Origin: an uncultured Porphyromonadaceae bacterium
GTDB lineage: Bacteria; Bacteroidota; Bacteroidia; Bacteroidales; Muribaculaceae
Direction: 5' to 3'
Assembly: GCA_900541835.1 (NCBI GenBank)
Contig: UQLL01000013.1
Span: 1 to 63,393, forward strand
DNA length: 63,393 bases
Below are positions 10,860-20,259 of this stretch, piece after piece. The first letter of the stretch is position 1; every line of letters begins with the position of its first letter. Position numbers and translations under genes: made by a program. The notes below the pieces were generated by a model. It searched no databases and was not told where the DNA came from. It saw nothing but the letters and a program-made list of their open reading frames with translations.

Positions 10860-11160
10860 GCTTTTTACAATCACTGTCGGGCAATTATGTTTTAGAACAC
10901 AAATGTATAACATTTTTTTTAAACATACAGCATATCCGACCGAAAAACCTCGCCGCCTCGCCACAGAACCTGAAAAGGAATGTCCGCACCTCCGGCACCC
11001 ATACACCCGGCAACAGGAGGTCAAGCCGAGAGTTCGGTACAGCACCGGGCCAGAGGCTCGGGGCCACCACTGTTTTATGTGGTGTCATGCCCTTTACACG
11101 TCAAAGCAATGAAAAGCTCCGAAATTCCGTCTTAATCCCAAGAAAGACTTCCCCAGACCA
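10860..11160. other. Intergenic gap with the Crp-gene promoter
   Basis: This gap of 301 bases separates the acetyltransferase stop from the Crp-gene start. Apart from the promoter box at 10900-10907 and an A/T-rich stretch at 10911-10925, I see no gene, repeat or stable hairpin. Confidence 0.5.
10900..10907 (-). promoter_or_regulatory. Putative -7 box for the Crp-family gene
   Basis: TACATTTG on the minus strand is an exact TAnnTTTG match, 41 bp before the chosen ATG. A -33 element is not evident. Confidence 0.5.
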
Positions 11161-11652
11161 TTATGGATGGTAGAAAGCGAGCCGGGGCGTACCGTCTGAC
11201 AGGGTGATTTCACCCACTTGCACGAAGCCGCTTCGGCGCAATATCGCGAGCATGGTACGGTTGTCGGCGTGCGTGTCGGCACGCACCTGCAACCCGAAGC
11301 TGAGAGCAAAATCAAGAATTACACGAAAGATGCCGAGCCCGGACGCTTTAGCCGCCGCACGATGGATGGTGAGGTATGCGCCAGTGGCTGGCCATTCGCC
11401 GCCACGGACTACCGAATAGGTGGACTCGCCACCTGCCTGCAGGCAGAAGTAGCCGACCGGCCTGCCATTGTGCGCCACGACAAAGCCTTCGTCCCTGCCC
11501 ATATCAGAGAGCACCTCCTCGAGGCCCGGATAGCCATTGACCCACTGGGAGGCGTTGCCCTCGGCACGCATGCGGCTGCGTGCCGCGTCGAAGATGCTTT
11601 CGAGTATCGGCCAGTCCTGTTCTGTGGCCTTGCGGATGGTAGTTTCCGGCAT
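11161..11652 (-). CDS. GNAT-family N-acetyltransferase
   Basis: The 163-residue protein fits the GNAT fold. An N-terminal TIRKATEQDWPILESIF opens it, a central strand YFCLQAGGE follows, then the acetyl-CoA site region AAAKASGLGIFRVILDFA (a variant of the R/Q-x-x-G-x-G/A loop) and a final ADTHADNRTMLAILRRSGF, the usual N-x-x-M-x-x-x-x-x-x-x-G-F motif. It transfers an acetyl group from acetyl-CoA to an unknown amine. It stands alone on the minus strand between the Crp gene and the tRNA pair. Confidence 0.82.
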   Translation of the reverse strand: MPETTIRKATEQDWPILESIFDAARSRMRAEGNASQWVNGYPGLEEVLSDMGRDEGFVVAHNGRPVGYFCLQAGGESTYSVVRGGEWPATGAYLTIHRAAAKASGLGIFRVILDFALSFGLQVRADTHADNRTMLAILRRSGFVQVGEITLSDGTPRLAFYHP

Positions 11653-11676
11653 ACTATATCAGAATTGAGGAATCTC

Positions 11677-11703
11677 GCCGAGCTTTAGCTCGGCGGCAAC
11701 TCC
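11677..11703 (+). repeat. Intergenic hairpin repeat, copy 1
   Basis: An 8-bp palindromic stem (11677-11684 with 11687-11694) is followed by GGCAACTCC. It belongs to the eight-copy family with core CCG-x-GCTgAAG. Confidence 0.6.
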
Positions 11704-11734
11704 GAATACATTACTGAATTGCGCCCCCATCCTT

Positions 11735-11757
11735 GCTCGGCGCGGCTTCAATCCGCA
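11735..11757 (-). repeat. Intergenic hairpin repeat, copy 2 (diverged)
   Basis: Minus-strand GCGGATTGAAGCCGCGCC shares the core and stem layout of the family. It is the least well conserved copy. Confidence 0.4.
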
Positions 11758-11804
11758 GCAGCCGCGAGTCCAGCTATCACGACCAGACTCAGCATTGCCC
11801 TGTG

Positions 11805-11827
11805 CATGTGGCTCCGCTTCAGCGGGG
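11805..11827 (-). repeat. Intergenic hairpin repeat, copy 3
   Basis: Minus-strand CCCCGCTGAAGCGGAGCC contains the perfect stem CCGCT/AGCGG of the family. Confidence 0.5.
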
Positions 11828-11854
11828 CGTGTGCGTGGCTGAACGCCGTAGAAC

Positions 11855-11879
11855 AAAAAAGGCACCCGGTAAGGGTGCC
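11855..11879 (-). terminator. tRNA operon terminator
   Basis: A 7-bp GGCACCC stem (11861-11867 with 11873-11879) is followed, on the minus strand, by six T residues. It lies 8 bases after the tRNA-Leu gene. Confidence 0.75.
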
Positions 11880-11886
11880 TTCTTCG

Positions 11887-11970
11887 TGTCCAGAATGAGA
11901 GTCGAACTCACACGGGATATCATCCCACTACCCCCTCAAAGTAGCGCGTCTACCATTCCGCCACCTGGAC
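11887..11970 (-). tRNA. tRNA-Leu (anticodon GAG)
   Basis: The 84-base sequence has a 7-bp acceptor stem (GTCCAGG with TCTGGAC, one G-U pair), a D-arm beginning TGGCGGAATGGTAGACGC, an anticodon loop TTGAGGG giving GAG, a long variable arm typical of class II tRNA-Leu, and a T-arm with GTTCGACTC. CCA is not encoded. It reads CUC and CUU codons. Confidence 0.92.
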
Positions 11971-11979
11971 ATTTTGTTG

Positions 11980-12052
<73 letters not shown>

Positions 12053-12104
12053 GTTTATTGCTTGCGCAATTCAGAATGTCATTGTTCTTTCTCGTTTGCG
12101 AGTG

Positions 12105-12135
12105 CAAAGTTACAACCTTTTCCCGAACCTCGCAA
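12105..12135 (-). promoter_or_regulatory. Promoter of the tRNA-Gly/tRNA-Leu operon
   Basis: On the minus strand, TTG (12133-12135), 20 bp, then TAACTTTG (12105-12112) is a full Bacteroidetes-type promoter. It lies 52 bases before the tRNA-Gly gene. Confidence 0.65.
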
Positions 12136-12259
12136 GTCTTTTCGCAAAAAAATTTCAAGAATTTTCATCCTTTTTAGTTAAGTCATTGCATTACAGCAAG
12201 TTACAAATCATAATTTTTCCACTGAAATTTGGGCCTTCTCAGCGCAGCGACCGCAGGGC

Positions 12260-13156
12260 CTACTGTCGCAGGCTCCTGATGTACCCCGACGGTGTCATAC
12301 CTGTCTGTATCTTGAACATCCGGCTGAGGTGCTGCGGGTAGGTGAATCCCAGCCGGTAGGCAGTTTCGGAGATGGACAGGCCGGACGCAAGATGGTTCTT
12401 GGCCATCCGGACCACGTGGCTGCGGATGCGGTTGCCGGCAGTGTCGCCGGTGGTCTTCTTGACAAGGTCGCCGAAATAGTTGGCAGAGAGGCAGAGCCGG
12501 TCTGCGAAATAACGCACCGTCGGCAGGCCCTCCGATTGTCGGAGCCCCTTGTCGAAATATTCCTGCAGCAGTAGGTCGAACCGCTTCAGTATATCGGTGT
12601 TCTCCACCTTGCGCGTCAGAAACTGGCGGTGGTAGAATCGCTGACAGTAGCGCAGAAGCACACTCAAGTAACCTACCAGGATGGAATCCTGCATCTCGTC
12701 GTGCGGCGCCTCGATCTCCTCCTTGACCTACCGCAATATCGCCACAATGCGCTCCTGTTCCTCCTCGGTCATGTGCAGGGCTTCGTTGACGCGGTAGTCG
12801 AAGAAGGAATACGTGCGTATCTCCTTTTCGAGCCTTGTGCCATGCAGCAGGTCAGGGTGGAAGAGGAGCGCCCAACCGGTAAGGCGCACCCGTTCTCCGT
12901 TATCTTCCTTACCTCCGAGCTGCCCAGGGGCCACACAGATCACAGTGCCTTTCTTATAGTCGTATTTGCCGCAGCCATAATCGAGGTCGATGTCGGCCTC
13001 GTCGTGAAAGAAGATGCCATAAATGTCGTAATCGTTGAGAGAATGGGGCACGTCTGCAAGAGAGCCATAATCTATGGCGCACACCAGCGGATGGCGCTCC
13101 TTCGCTCCTACATGGCGGCAGTAATCGCCGACACTTCTCACCTTAAGTATCTTCAT
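12260..13156 (-). pseudogene. AraC-family regulator interrupted by an in-frame amber codon
   Basis: Two open segments lie in the same frame, separated only by a TAG at 12728-12730. The upstream segment (13156 to the TAG, 142 residues) is a cupin-like AraC sensor domain. Past the TAG, the frame continues to 12260 with the AraC DNA-binding domain, including LCLSANYFGDLVKKTTG and ISETAYRLGFTYPQHLSRMF. Read through, the product would be 298 residues, normal for this family, and the residues on both sides of the TAG read as the usual interdomain linker. Either the gene carries a nonsense mutation or the base is a sequencing error. No downstream operon is obvious, so the target is unknown. Confidence 0.8.
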
Positions 13157-13296
13157 GCGGCAAAGATTCGAATAATTCCATGATTATGGTATAAGGTGGC
13201 GGTTTAAAGATACTTGGATGTCTGTTTTCACTTGTAATTTTGCATCATGAAAGTCCCATTTGGTGAAATCCGATGCATAGAGAAGTAGGGGCAATC

Positions 13297-13953
13297 CTAT
13301 TGCTTTGCGGAAGCCGTCTTCTCCCCGGGCCAGTGCTTGTACTGGGACTGGTCGGGGTTGAAGCGGCCCTCGCGAAGACAGTAATATATGCGTGTGCACG
13401 CGAATGCGTCGAGCGCCGCGTAGGCCTGCTGGCTGTCGGTCAGCGACGGCTGTTCCCAGTTTGTCAGCCGCTGGTTCTTGCTGATGCGCTCTCCGAACAT
13501 GATGCCATAGATGCGCGCCAGCGAGTTGTCGATGATGCGGAACTCCTTGACGTACTGCTGCACGTCCACGAACCCCGCCGGCCTGAACTCGGCCAGTCTG
13601 CCGAGGTTCAGGAAGTCGTCGTGCACTGACGCCCCCACCTTGAGAATGTCCCTGTCCTCTAACAATTCGCGCAGCTCAGGGATGAATCCCAGGTCGTTGA
13701 GGCGGAAGAGGAAGCAGGTATTGTCGCACGCCAGCTGCAGCAGGGCCACGGTGTTGCTGTGGCCTCGCCTGAAGCTGGGTCTCGTCTCGGTGTCGAACCC
13801 TATCACCGGCCACTCACGCAGTTTCTCAACCGCTTCGTGCACCTGGTCGGCCCTGTCTATGACCACTATCCTGCCGCTGAAGTGAGCCTGGGGAAGCTTT
13901 GAGAGCTCCTCCTTGCTTATCGACAGATAGTATTTGTCTTCCTCGTTGCTCAT
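13297..13953 (-). CDS. RNase D-like 3'-5' exonuclease domain protein
   Basis: The 218-residue protein has DEDDy-type exonuclease motifs: FDTET (Asp54, Glu56), an internal DDFLNLGRL segment, and a C-terminal YAALDAF with the Tyr-x-x-x-Asp arrangement. It lacks the HRDC domains of E. coli RNase D (about 375 residues), so it is a single-domain exonuclease that could act on RNA or DNA 3' ends. The frame is open to 14028, but ATG 13953 follows a TATCTTTG promoter box and is preferred. It is transcribed divergently from purH. Confidence 0.82.
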   Translation of the reverse strand: MSNEEDKYYLSISKEELSKLPQAHFSGRIVVIDRADQVHEAVEKLREWPVIGFDTETRPSFRRGHSNTVALLQLACDNTCFLFRLNDLGFIPELRELLEDRDILKVGASVHDDFLNLGRLAEFRPAGFVDVQQYVKEFRIIDNSLARIYGIMFGERISKNQRLTNWEQPSLTDSQQAYAALDAFACTRIYYCLREGRFNPDQSQYKHWPGEKTASAKQ

Positions 13954-14015
13954 TATAAGGTGTCTTACAGCGCCGCCGGCATCCTCGGCCGAGGGGCACG
14001 GAGCACTTGGTGCTG

Positions 14016-14023
14016 CAAAGATA
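14016..14023 (-). promoter_or_regulatory. Putative -7 box for the RNase D-like gene
   Basis: TATCTTTG on the minus strand lies 63 bp before the chosen ATG. The -33 element is weak. Confidence 0.45.
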
Positions 14024-14078
14024 AGCATAATTTTTCAAACATCAGCCATTTTCGGCAGTAAAAAACTTCACACAGCAG

Positions 14079-14109
14079 TTGGCGGTTTACGGGGATTTGT
14101 GTAACTTTG
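14079..14109 (+). promoter_or_regulatory. Promoter of purH
   Basis: TTG (14079-14081), 20 bp, then TAACTTTG (14102-14109) fits the Bacteroidetes consensus, 22 bp before the purH ATG. Confidence 0.6.
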
Positions 14110-14130
14110 CAGCAAATTTGAGACCAAGAC

Positions 14131-15651
14131 ATGGAGATAAAGAAAATCAGAAGAGCTTTAATCTCCGTCTATCACAAGGACGGGCTGGAGAAAATCGTGA
14201 AGATGCTTGCTTCGGGCGGCGTGGAGCTGCTCAGCACAGGCGGCACGCAGGAGTTCATCAAGGGCCTCGGCCTTGAATGCACCGCCGTGGAGGACCTAAC
14301 AGGCTACCCCTCCATCCTCGGAGGGCGCGTGAAGACGCTCCATCCCGCCGTGTTCGGAGGCATCCTATCCCGCCGCGACAACGCCTGCGACACCGACCAG
14401 CTCCGCACATATAACATAGAAGAGATTGACCTGGTGGTCGTGGACCTCTACCCCTTCGAGCAGACCGTGGCCTCCGGCGCCTCCGAGGCCGACATCATCG
14501 AGAAGATCGACATCGGCGGCATCTCCCTCATCCGCGCCGCCGCCAAGAACTTCCGCGACGTGGCCATCGTTGCCTCCCGCGCCGAGTACCCGCTCGTGGA
14601 GGCCATGCTGGAGCGCAACGGCTGCGGCACCACCGAGTCCGAGCGCCGCGACCTCGCCCGCCGCGCATTCGCCGTATCCTCGGCCTATGACTCGGCCATC
14701 TTCAACTGGTTCGACCGGCCCACCCCCACCGCACTTCGCGTGGCCGTGGACGGCTGCCGCCACCTGCGCTACGGCGAGAACCCGCACCAGCAGGGACGCT
14801 TCTTCGGCGACTTCGACAAGATGTTCACCCAGCTGCACGGCAAGGAAATCAGCTATAACAACATACTCGACATCGACGCCGCGCTGAGCCTCATCGGCGA
14901 TTTCACCGAGCCCACCGTGGCCATACTCAAGCACAACAACCCCTGCGGGCTGGCCTGCGGCGAGAACCTCGCCGACGTCTGGAGGGCCGCCCTCGACTGC
15001 GACCCCGTGTCGGCATTCGGCGGCGTCATCGTCACCAACCGCGAAGTCGACGCCGACACGGCAGCCGAGATGGACAAGATATTCTTCGAGGTGATAGTGG
15101 CTCCCGGATTCACCGGCGAGGCACTCGCCACACTCAGGCATAAAAAGAACCGCATCATCCTGCACGCGCACTCGCTCCACCTCCCCTCGGTGCGCACCCG
15201 CTCGGCCCTCAACGGCTACCTGCAGGAGGACGCAGACGAACTTTACGGCCTCCCTGAGGGTTATACCGTTCCTACCGATGTCAAGCCCACCGAGGCACAG
15301 CTGCGCGACATGGCCCTGGCCAACACCCTGGTCAAGCACTTCCGCTCCAATGCCATAGTGCTCCTCAAAGACGGCAAACTGCTCGGCGCCGGCATGGGCC
15401 AGGTGAGCCGCATCGACGCCCTCAAGCACGCCATCCAGCGCGCAAGAGAGGCAGGCCGCGACCTCACAGGGGCCGTAATGGCATCCGACGCCTTCTTCCC
15501 CTTCAGCGACTGCGTGCAGCTCGCCTACCGCGAAGGAATACGGGCCGTGGTGCAGCCCGGAGGATCCGTCCGCGACAACGACACCATCACTTTCTGCCAG
15601 GAAAAGGGCATACCCATGGCAATGACCCGAATCCGGCACTTCCGACACTGA
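14131..15651 (+). CDS. purH: Bifunctional AICAR transformylase/IMP cyclohydrolase
   Basis: The 506-residue protein catalyses the last two steps of IMP synthesis. An N-terminal MGS-like cyclohydrolase domain (about 1-130) has LISVYHKDGLEKIV and STGGT. The transformylase domain follows, with LRYGENPHQQGRFFG and a KHNNPCGLACG segment typical of the family. The length is slightly under the roughly 510-530 of most homologues. A clear promoter precedes it. mreB starts 65 bp downstream, so purH may lead into the shape-gene cluster; no terminator was seen between them. Confidence 0.96.
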   Translation: MEIKKIRRALISVYHKDGLEKIVKMLASGGVELLSTGGTQEFIKGLGLECTAVEDLTGYPSILGGRVKTLHPAVFGGILSRRDNACDTDQLRTYNIEEIDLVVVDLYPFEQTVASGASEADIIEKIDIGGISLIRAAAKNFRDVAIVASRAEYPLVEAMLERNGCGTTESERRDLARRAFAVSSAYDSAIFNWFDRPTPTALRVAVDGCRHLRYGENPHQQGRFFGDFDKMFTQLHGKEISYNNILDIDAALSLIGDFTEPTVAILKHNNPCGLACGENLADVWRAALDCDPVSAFGGVIVTNREVDADTAAEMDKIFFEVIVAPGFTGEALATLRHKKNRIILHAHSLHLPSVRTRSALNGYLQEDADELYGLPEGYTVPTDVKPTEAQLRDMALANTLVKHFRSNAIVLLKDGKLLGAGMGQVSRIDALKHAIQRAREAGRDLTGAVMASDAFFPFSDCVQLAYREGIRAVVQPGGSVRDNDTITFCQEKGIPMAMTRIRHFRH

Positions 15652-15716
15652 TTCCCGCTGGGCGGAGGCTCAGGCTCCCGACCCAAGGATGCTAAAACAA
15701 CCTTTGACAACCGAAA

Positions 15717-16742
15717 ATGGGACTTTTCAGCTTTACGCAAGAGATAGCTATGGACCTTGGCACCGCCAACTCCATCATCATACATAAGGACAAGATTGTG
15801 GTCGACGAGCCCAGCGTCGTGGCCATGGACGTCAAGTCAGGCAAACCAATCGCAGTAGGCACCACCGCCCACCTCATGGAAGGCAAGGAGAGTCCGGGCA
15901 TCCGTACCGTGCGCCCCATGATCGACGGCGTCATCGCCGACTTCAACGCCGCCGAGCACATGATTCGCGGCCTGGTTAAGATGGTCAGCAGCAAGCGCCG
16001 CTGGTTCTCCCCCTCGCTGCGCATGGTCGTATGCATCCCCTCCGGCTCCACCGAAGTCGAGCTCCGCGCCGTGCGCGACAGCTCCGAGCACGCCGGCGGA
16101 CGCGACGTCTACATGATTTACGAGCCCATGGCGGCCGCACTCGGCATAGGCCTCGACGTCGAGGCACCCGAAGGCAACATGATTGTCGACATAGGCGGCG
16201 GCTCCACCGAGATTGCCGTCATCTCCCTGGGCGGCATCGTCACCAACAAGAGCATCCGCATAGCAGGCAACGAGCTCACCGCCGACATCCAGGACCACAT
16301 GGAGCGCGTACACAGCGTCAAGGTAGGCCCCACCCTGGCAGAGCGCATCAAGCTCGCCGTAGGCAGCGCCCTGCCCGAGCTCGAAGCCGACGAGGCCCCC
16401 GAGGACTTCATCGTCCACGGCCCCAACCGCATGACCGCCGACCCCATGACGGTGCCCGTCTCATACCACGAGATAGCCCACTGCATCGACTCCACCATAC
16501 AGAAGATGGAAGACGCCATCAAGGCGGCCCTGCAGCAGACCCCGCCCGAACTCTACGGCGACATCATGCGCAACGGCATCTATCTCACCGGCGGCGGCGC
16601 ACTGCTCCGCGGCCTGGCCAGGCGCCTGTCAGACAAGATAGGCATACCCTTCATCGTGGCAGAGGAACCGCTGCACTCGGTGGCCCTGGGCACCGGAGTC
16701 GCTCTCAAGAACATCAACCGCTTCTCGTTCCTGATGAAGTAA
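15717..16742 (+). CDS. mreB: Rod shape-determining protein MreB
   Basis: The 341-residue actin-like ATPase has MDLGTANSII near the N-terminus (phosphate 1), a central DIGGGSTEIAV (phosphate 2) and a C-terminal LTGGGALLRGL (adenosine site). MreB filaments direct the elongasome along the inner membrane. The length is typical. It opens mreB-mreC-mreD-mrdA-rodA, the complete elongation cassette, all on the plus strand with small gaps or overlaps. Confidence 0.96.
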   Translation: MGLFSFTQEIAMDLGTANSIIIHKDKIVVDEPSVVAMDVKSGKPIAVGTTAHLMEGKESPGIRTVRPMIDGVIADFNAAEHMIRGLVKMVSSKRRWFSPSLRMVVCIPSGSTEVELRAVRDSSEHAGGRDVYMIYEPMAAALGIGLDVEAPEGNMIVDIGGGSTEIAVISLGGIVTNKSIRIAGNELTADIQDHMERVHSVKVGPTLAERIKLAVGSALPELEADEAPEDFIVHGPNRMTADPMTVPVSYHEIAHCIDSTIQKMEDAIKAALQQTPPELYGDIMRNGIYLTGGGALLRGLARRLSDKIGIPFIVAEEPLHSVALGTGVALKNINRFSFLMK

Positions 16743-16766
16743 GGAGGGGCGCATACCCTGCTGGCG

Positions 16767-17624
16767 ATGCGCAACGTCCTCAATTTCCTAATCCGCTACA
16801 ACTCGTGGCTGCTGCTGGCACTGTACCTGGTGCTCGGCTGCATGCTGCTGTTCAACTTCAACAACTACCAGCAGAGCGTGTGGCTGACCTCCACCAACCG
16901 AGTCAGCGCCATGCTCAACGGTGTATACGGCAACATACAGTCGTACACCGGCCTGCGCAAGGCCAACGCCCTGCTCGAACAGCGCAACGCGCTGTTGCAG
17001 GCCCAGGTCAGGCATCTGGAAGATGAGCTCCGAGCCACCCGCGAGCAGCTCCCCGACACCACGTCCACCATTCCCCAGCCAGAGCGCTTCAGCTACATCA
17101 CGGCCTCAGTAATCAGCAGTTCCGAGAACCATGCCCGCAACTACATCACCATCAACAAAGGCTCGGAGCAAGGCATCCGGCCCGGCATGGGCGTGGTCAA
17201 CAGCCTCGGACTGATAGGCATGGTCGACGTTTGCGCGCCCAGCCTCAGCCGCGTAGTGTCCGTGCTCAACACCACCCAGCGCTTCAGCGTCAAGCTCGCC
17301 GGCACCACCTACGTAGGCTCCCTCCACTGGCGCTGGGGCAATCCCGAGTACGCATACATGGAAGAAGTGCCCCGCCACGCCAAGTACTACCGCAACTCCC
17401 TGGTGGTGACCTCCGGCTTCTCCACCGCCCTGCCAGAGGGCATCCCCGTCGGCAAGGTCGAGGCCGTCATCAAGTCCAGCACCGACAACTACCTCACCCT
17501 CAAGCTCAAGCTGCTGCCCGACTTCGCACACCTCGGCACCGTGTGGGTCATCAACGACATCTACCGCAGCGAGCTCGACTCCATCGCCCCCGACCCCACG
17601 GTGGCCAATAAACCCGACGACTGA
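16767..17624 (+). CDS. mreC: Rod shape-determining protein MreC
   Basis: The 285-residue protein has a short cytoplasmic start, one membrane segment (about residues 12-32), a coiled-coil stretch rich in Leu, Glu and Gln (about 60-95) and the periplasmic beta-rich MreC domain with NKGSEQGIRPGMGVVNSLG. It links MreB to the periplasmic cell-wall enzymes. Its stop overlaps the mreD start (TGATG). An AGGAGG lies just after the mreB stop but about 19 bases before this ATG, too far for a normal ribosome-binding site. Confidence 0.92.
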   Translation: MRNVLNFLIRYNSWLLLALYLVLGCMLLFNFNNYQQSVWLTSTNRVSAMLNGVYGNIQSYTGLRKANALLEQRNALLQAQVRHLEDELRATREQLPDTTSTIPQPERFSYITASVISSSENHARNYITINKGSEQGIRPGMGVVNSLGLIGMVDVCAPSLSRVVSVLNTTQRFSVKLAGTTYVGSLHWRWGNPEYAYMEEVPRHAKYYRNSLVVTSGFSTALPEGIPVGKVEAVIKSSTDNYLTLKLKLLPDFAHLGTVWVINDIYRSELDSIAPDPTVANKPDD

Positions 17625-18145
17625 TGGCACGCGCGATAGCTAACTACATCATCCTCTTCCTGTTGCTTGTGCTGGCGCAGGTGCTCATCTTCAACCACAT
17701 CCTGCTGTTCGGAGTGGCGGCGCCTGTCGTGTTCATCTACTTCGTCATCCGCCTGGGCATGTCAGTGCGCTTCAACACCCTGATCACCATAGCCTTCCTC
17801 ATGGGCCTGTGCGTGGACATATGCTCCGACACACCGGGCATGAACACCCTGGCTTGCACCGTCATGGCGGCAGTGAAGAAGCCGGTCCTCCTGGCCTACA
17901 CCCAGCGCGACGAGGGCTTCGAGGAAATAACCCCCTGCATCTCCTCGTTAGGTATCTGGATCTACTCCAAATACATGATAACGATGACGCTGATCTATTG
18001 CCTGCTCTACTTCTGCATCGAGTTCTTCGCGGTCGCGGCCTTCTGGCAGGTCATGCTCATGACCATGGCCAGCACACTGCTGTCGTACGTGCTGCTGCTG
18101 GGCATAGATGGCCTGATAATGCGCAAGAGAAGCGGACTGGCCTGA
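17624..18145 (+). CDS. mreD: Rod shape-determining protein MreD
   Basis: The 173-residue hydrophobic protein has about five membrane segments, starting at residues 3-20, and the MreD feature MGLCVDICSDTPGMNTL near the middle. It is an integral part of the elongasome. The start overlaps the mreC stop by one base. Its stop codon lies within a 12-bp inverted repeat (18139-18170). Confidence 0.88.
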   Translation: MARAIANYIILFLLLVLAQVLIFNHILLFGVAAPVVFIYFVIRLGMSVRFNTLITIAFLMGLCVDICSDTPGMNTLACTVMAAVKKPVLLAYTQRDEGFEEITPCISSLGIWIYSKYMITMTLIYCLLYFCIEFFAVAAFWQVMLMTMASTLLSYVLLLGIDGLIMRKRSGLA

Positions 18146-18170
18146 TTTCAATGGGACTTGAAATCAGGCC
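18139..18170. repeat. Inverted repeat over the mreD stop
   Basis: A perfect 12-bp stem (18139-18150 with 18159-18170) with an 8-base loop includes the mreD stop codon. No T-run follows, so it is not a standard terminator. Confidence 0.65.
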
Positions 18171-18216
18171 ATGAGACACTTCTCTCTATTCCGAAACTAG
18201 TTCAAACCACTTCATA

Positions 18217-20259
18217 GTGAGCAAAGACTATAAACTCGCCGGGCGGCGCAACGTAGTGGCAGGCTTCATCATAGTGATAGTCCTGATCTACGTGGTGCGC
18301 CTCTTCGGACTCCAGCTCGGCGACCACACATACCGCGAGAACGCCGACAGCAATGCATTCCTCAAGAAGGTGCTGTACCCCATGCGCGGTCTCGTCTACG
18401 ACCGCAACGGACGCCTGGTGGTATTCAACCAGCCGGCCTACGACCTCATGGTCACTCCCCGCGAGACGGGCGACTTCGACACCGTGCAGCTCTGCCGGGT
18501 GCTCGGCCTGACCCGCGCCGAGTTCGACGAGAAGTGGGCCGAGATGAAGGACACCCGCAAGAATCCCGGATACTCCTCCTATACCCAGCAGAAACTCCTC
18601 AGCCACCTCAGCCAAGAGGACTACGGCCGCATCCAGGAGAAGCTCAGCCTCTTCCCGGGCTTCGACATAAGCCACCGCGCCGTGCGGCAATATTCCACCA
18701 CCGCCGGCGCCAACGTGCTCGGCAACGTCCGCGAAGTCAACGCCGACGACATGGAGAAGGACCAGTACTACCGCGCCGGCGACTACACCGGCGACCTCGG
18801 CATCGAGAAGAGTTACGAGAAGGAGCTGCGCGGCATCAAGGGCGTCAACATCTTCATGAAAGACGTTCACGGCCGCATCAAGGGCCCATACGAGCACGGC
18901 GCCCACGACCAGAAGCCAGTCTCAGGGCGCACCCTCACCCTCGGCATCGACTGGGACCTGCAGGAATACGGAGAACAGCTCATGCGCGGCAAGTCGGGCG
19001 CCATCGTGGCCATCGAGCCCTCCACCGGCGAGGTTCTGGCACTCGTCACCGGCCCCGGCTACGACCCGTCGCTGATGCTCGGTCGCGACCGAGGCAAGAA
19101 CTACGCCATGCTATCGCGCGACCCCACCAAGCCACTCTACAACCGCGCCATCCAGGCCGCATACCCCCCCGGCTCCACCTTCAAGCCCACCCAGGGCCTC
19201 ATATTCCTCCAGGAGGGTGTCATCACTCCCGGTACCAGGTATCCCTGCCACCACGGATACGTCAACGGCCTGCGCGTAGGCTGCCATAGCCACGCCTCCC
19301 CCCTGCCCCTAGTGCCCGCCATCGCCACATCCTGCAACGCTTTCTTCTGCTGGGGCTTCAGAAACATGATAGACAAGCCAGGCACCAAGCCCTACGACCA
19401 GCTCACTCGCTGGAAGGACTACCTGGTGAGCATGGGATACGGCTACAGGCTCGGCATCGACCTGCCGGGAGAGAGTCGTGGCTTCATCCCCAACGCCGAC
19501 TACTACGACACCGCCTTCAAGGGCAGCCCCTGGCGCGCCAACTCCGTCATATCCATCAGCATCGGCCAGGGCGAGGTCCTCGCCACCCCCCTGCAGATCG
19601 CCAACCTCGCCGCCACCATCGCCAACCGCGGATACTACATCACCCCGCATGTGGTCAAGGGCGTGCAGGACACCGTCATCGACGCCAAGTACCGCCACAG
19701 GCACCACACCCGAGTCAGCTCCAGGTGGTACAACTACATCGTGCAGGGCATGCGCCAGGCCGTGCTCGGAGGCACCTGCCGCACCGCCAACCTGCCCGGC
19801 GTGGAGGTGTGCGGCAAGACCGGCACCGCCCAGAACCCGCACGGCCCCGACCACTCCGTGTTCATGGGATTCGCGCCGATGAACAATCCGAAGATCGCCA
19901 TCTGCGTGTTCGTTGAGACGGCCGGATTCGGCGCTACCTTCGGTGTGCCCATCGGCTCACTGATGATGGAGAAGTACCTCACCGGCAAGGTAGAGCGCAA
20001 GGCTCTCGAAGAGCGCATGATGCAGTCGGCCACCTACCAGACCGGCGCCGCCGAGAAGAAGGCTATGCAGGCGGCCGACGCCGCCAGGCAGGCTGCCAAG
20101 GGCCGAGGAGCACAGAACGCAGCCTCACAGAAGCCGGCCAAGTTCGCCGCCACATCCAACCCCTCCGACGCGGCCAGGAAGCACGTGCCCGCACACCCCG
20201 CCACCGTGAACCAGACACAGACAAAACCCCGCCATGATAAAGACAGTACACGTAGGTAG
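18217..20259 (+). CDS. mrdA: Penicillin-binding protein 2
   Basis: The 680-residue peptidoglycan transpeptidase of cell elongation has one N-terminal membrane anchor (about 13-32), a PBP dimerisation domain, and the catalytic motifs STFK (Ser320 to Lys323), SCN (Ser372) and KTG (from Lys534). The start is GTG at 18217; no earlier ATG fits the conserved N-terminus. An Ala/Lys-rich low-complexity tail of about 70 residues follows the catalytic domain. Its last 26 bases overlap rodA, the glycosyltransferase partner. The stop codon is TAG. Confidence 0.95.
   Translation: MSKDYKLAGRRNVVAGFIIVIVLIYVVRLFGLQLGDHTYRENADSNAFLKKVLYPMRGLVYDRNGRLVVFNQPAYDLMVTPRETGDFDTVQLCRVLGLTRAEFDEKWAEMKDTRKNPGYSSYTQQKLLSHLSQEDYGRIQEKLSLFPGFDISHRAVRQYSTTAGANVLGNVREVNADDMEKDQYYRAGDYTGDLGIEKSYEKELRGIKGVNIFMKDVHGRIKGPYEHGAHDQKPVSGRTLTLGIDWDLQEYGEQLMRGKSGAIVAIEPSTGEVLALVTGPGYDPSLMLGRDRGKNYAMLSRDPTKPLYNRAIQAAYPPGSTFKPTQGLIFLQEGVITPGTRYPCHHGYVNGLRVGCHSHASPLPLVPAIATSCNAFFCWGFRNMIDKPGTKPYDQLTRWKDYLVSMGYGYRLGIDLPGESRGFIPNADYYDTAFKGSPWRANSVISISIGQGEVLATPLQIANLAATIANRGYYITPHVVKGVQDTVIDAKYRHRHHTRVSSRWYNYIVQGMRQAVLGGTCRTANLPGVEVCGKTGTAQNPHGPDHSVFMGFAPMNNPKIAICVFVETAGFGATFGVPIGSLMMEKYLTGKVERKALEERMMQSATYQTGAAEKKAMQAADAARQAAKGRGAQNAASQKPAKFAATSNPSDAARKHVPAHPATVNQTQTKPRHDKDSTRR

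Noticed and set aside
12260..13156. Reassignment of TAG to a sense codon
   Set aside because: mrdA and kamC end with TAG at the expected places, so a single mutation or error in the AraC gene is far more likely.
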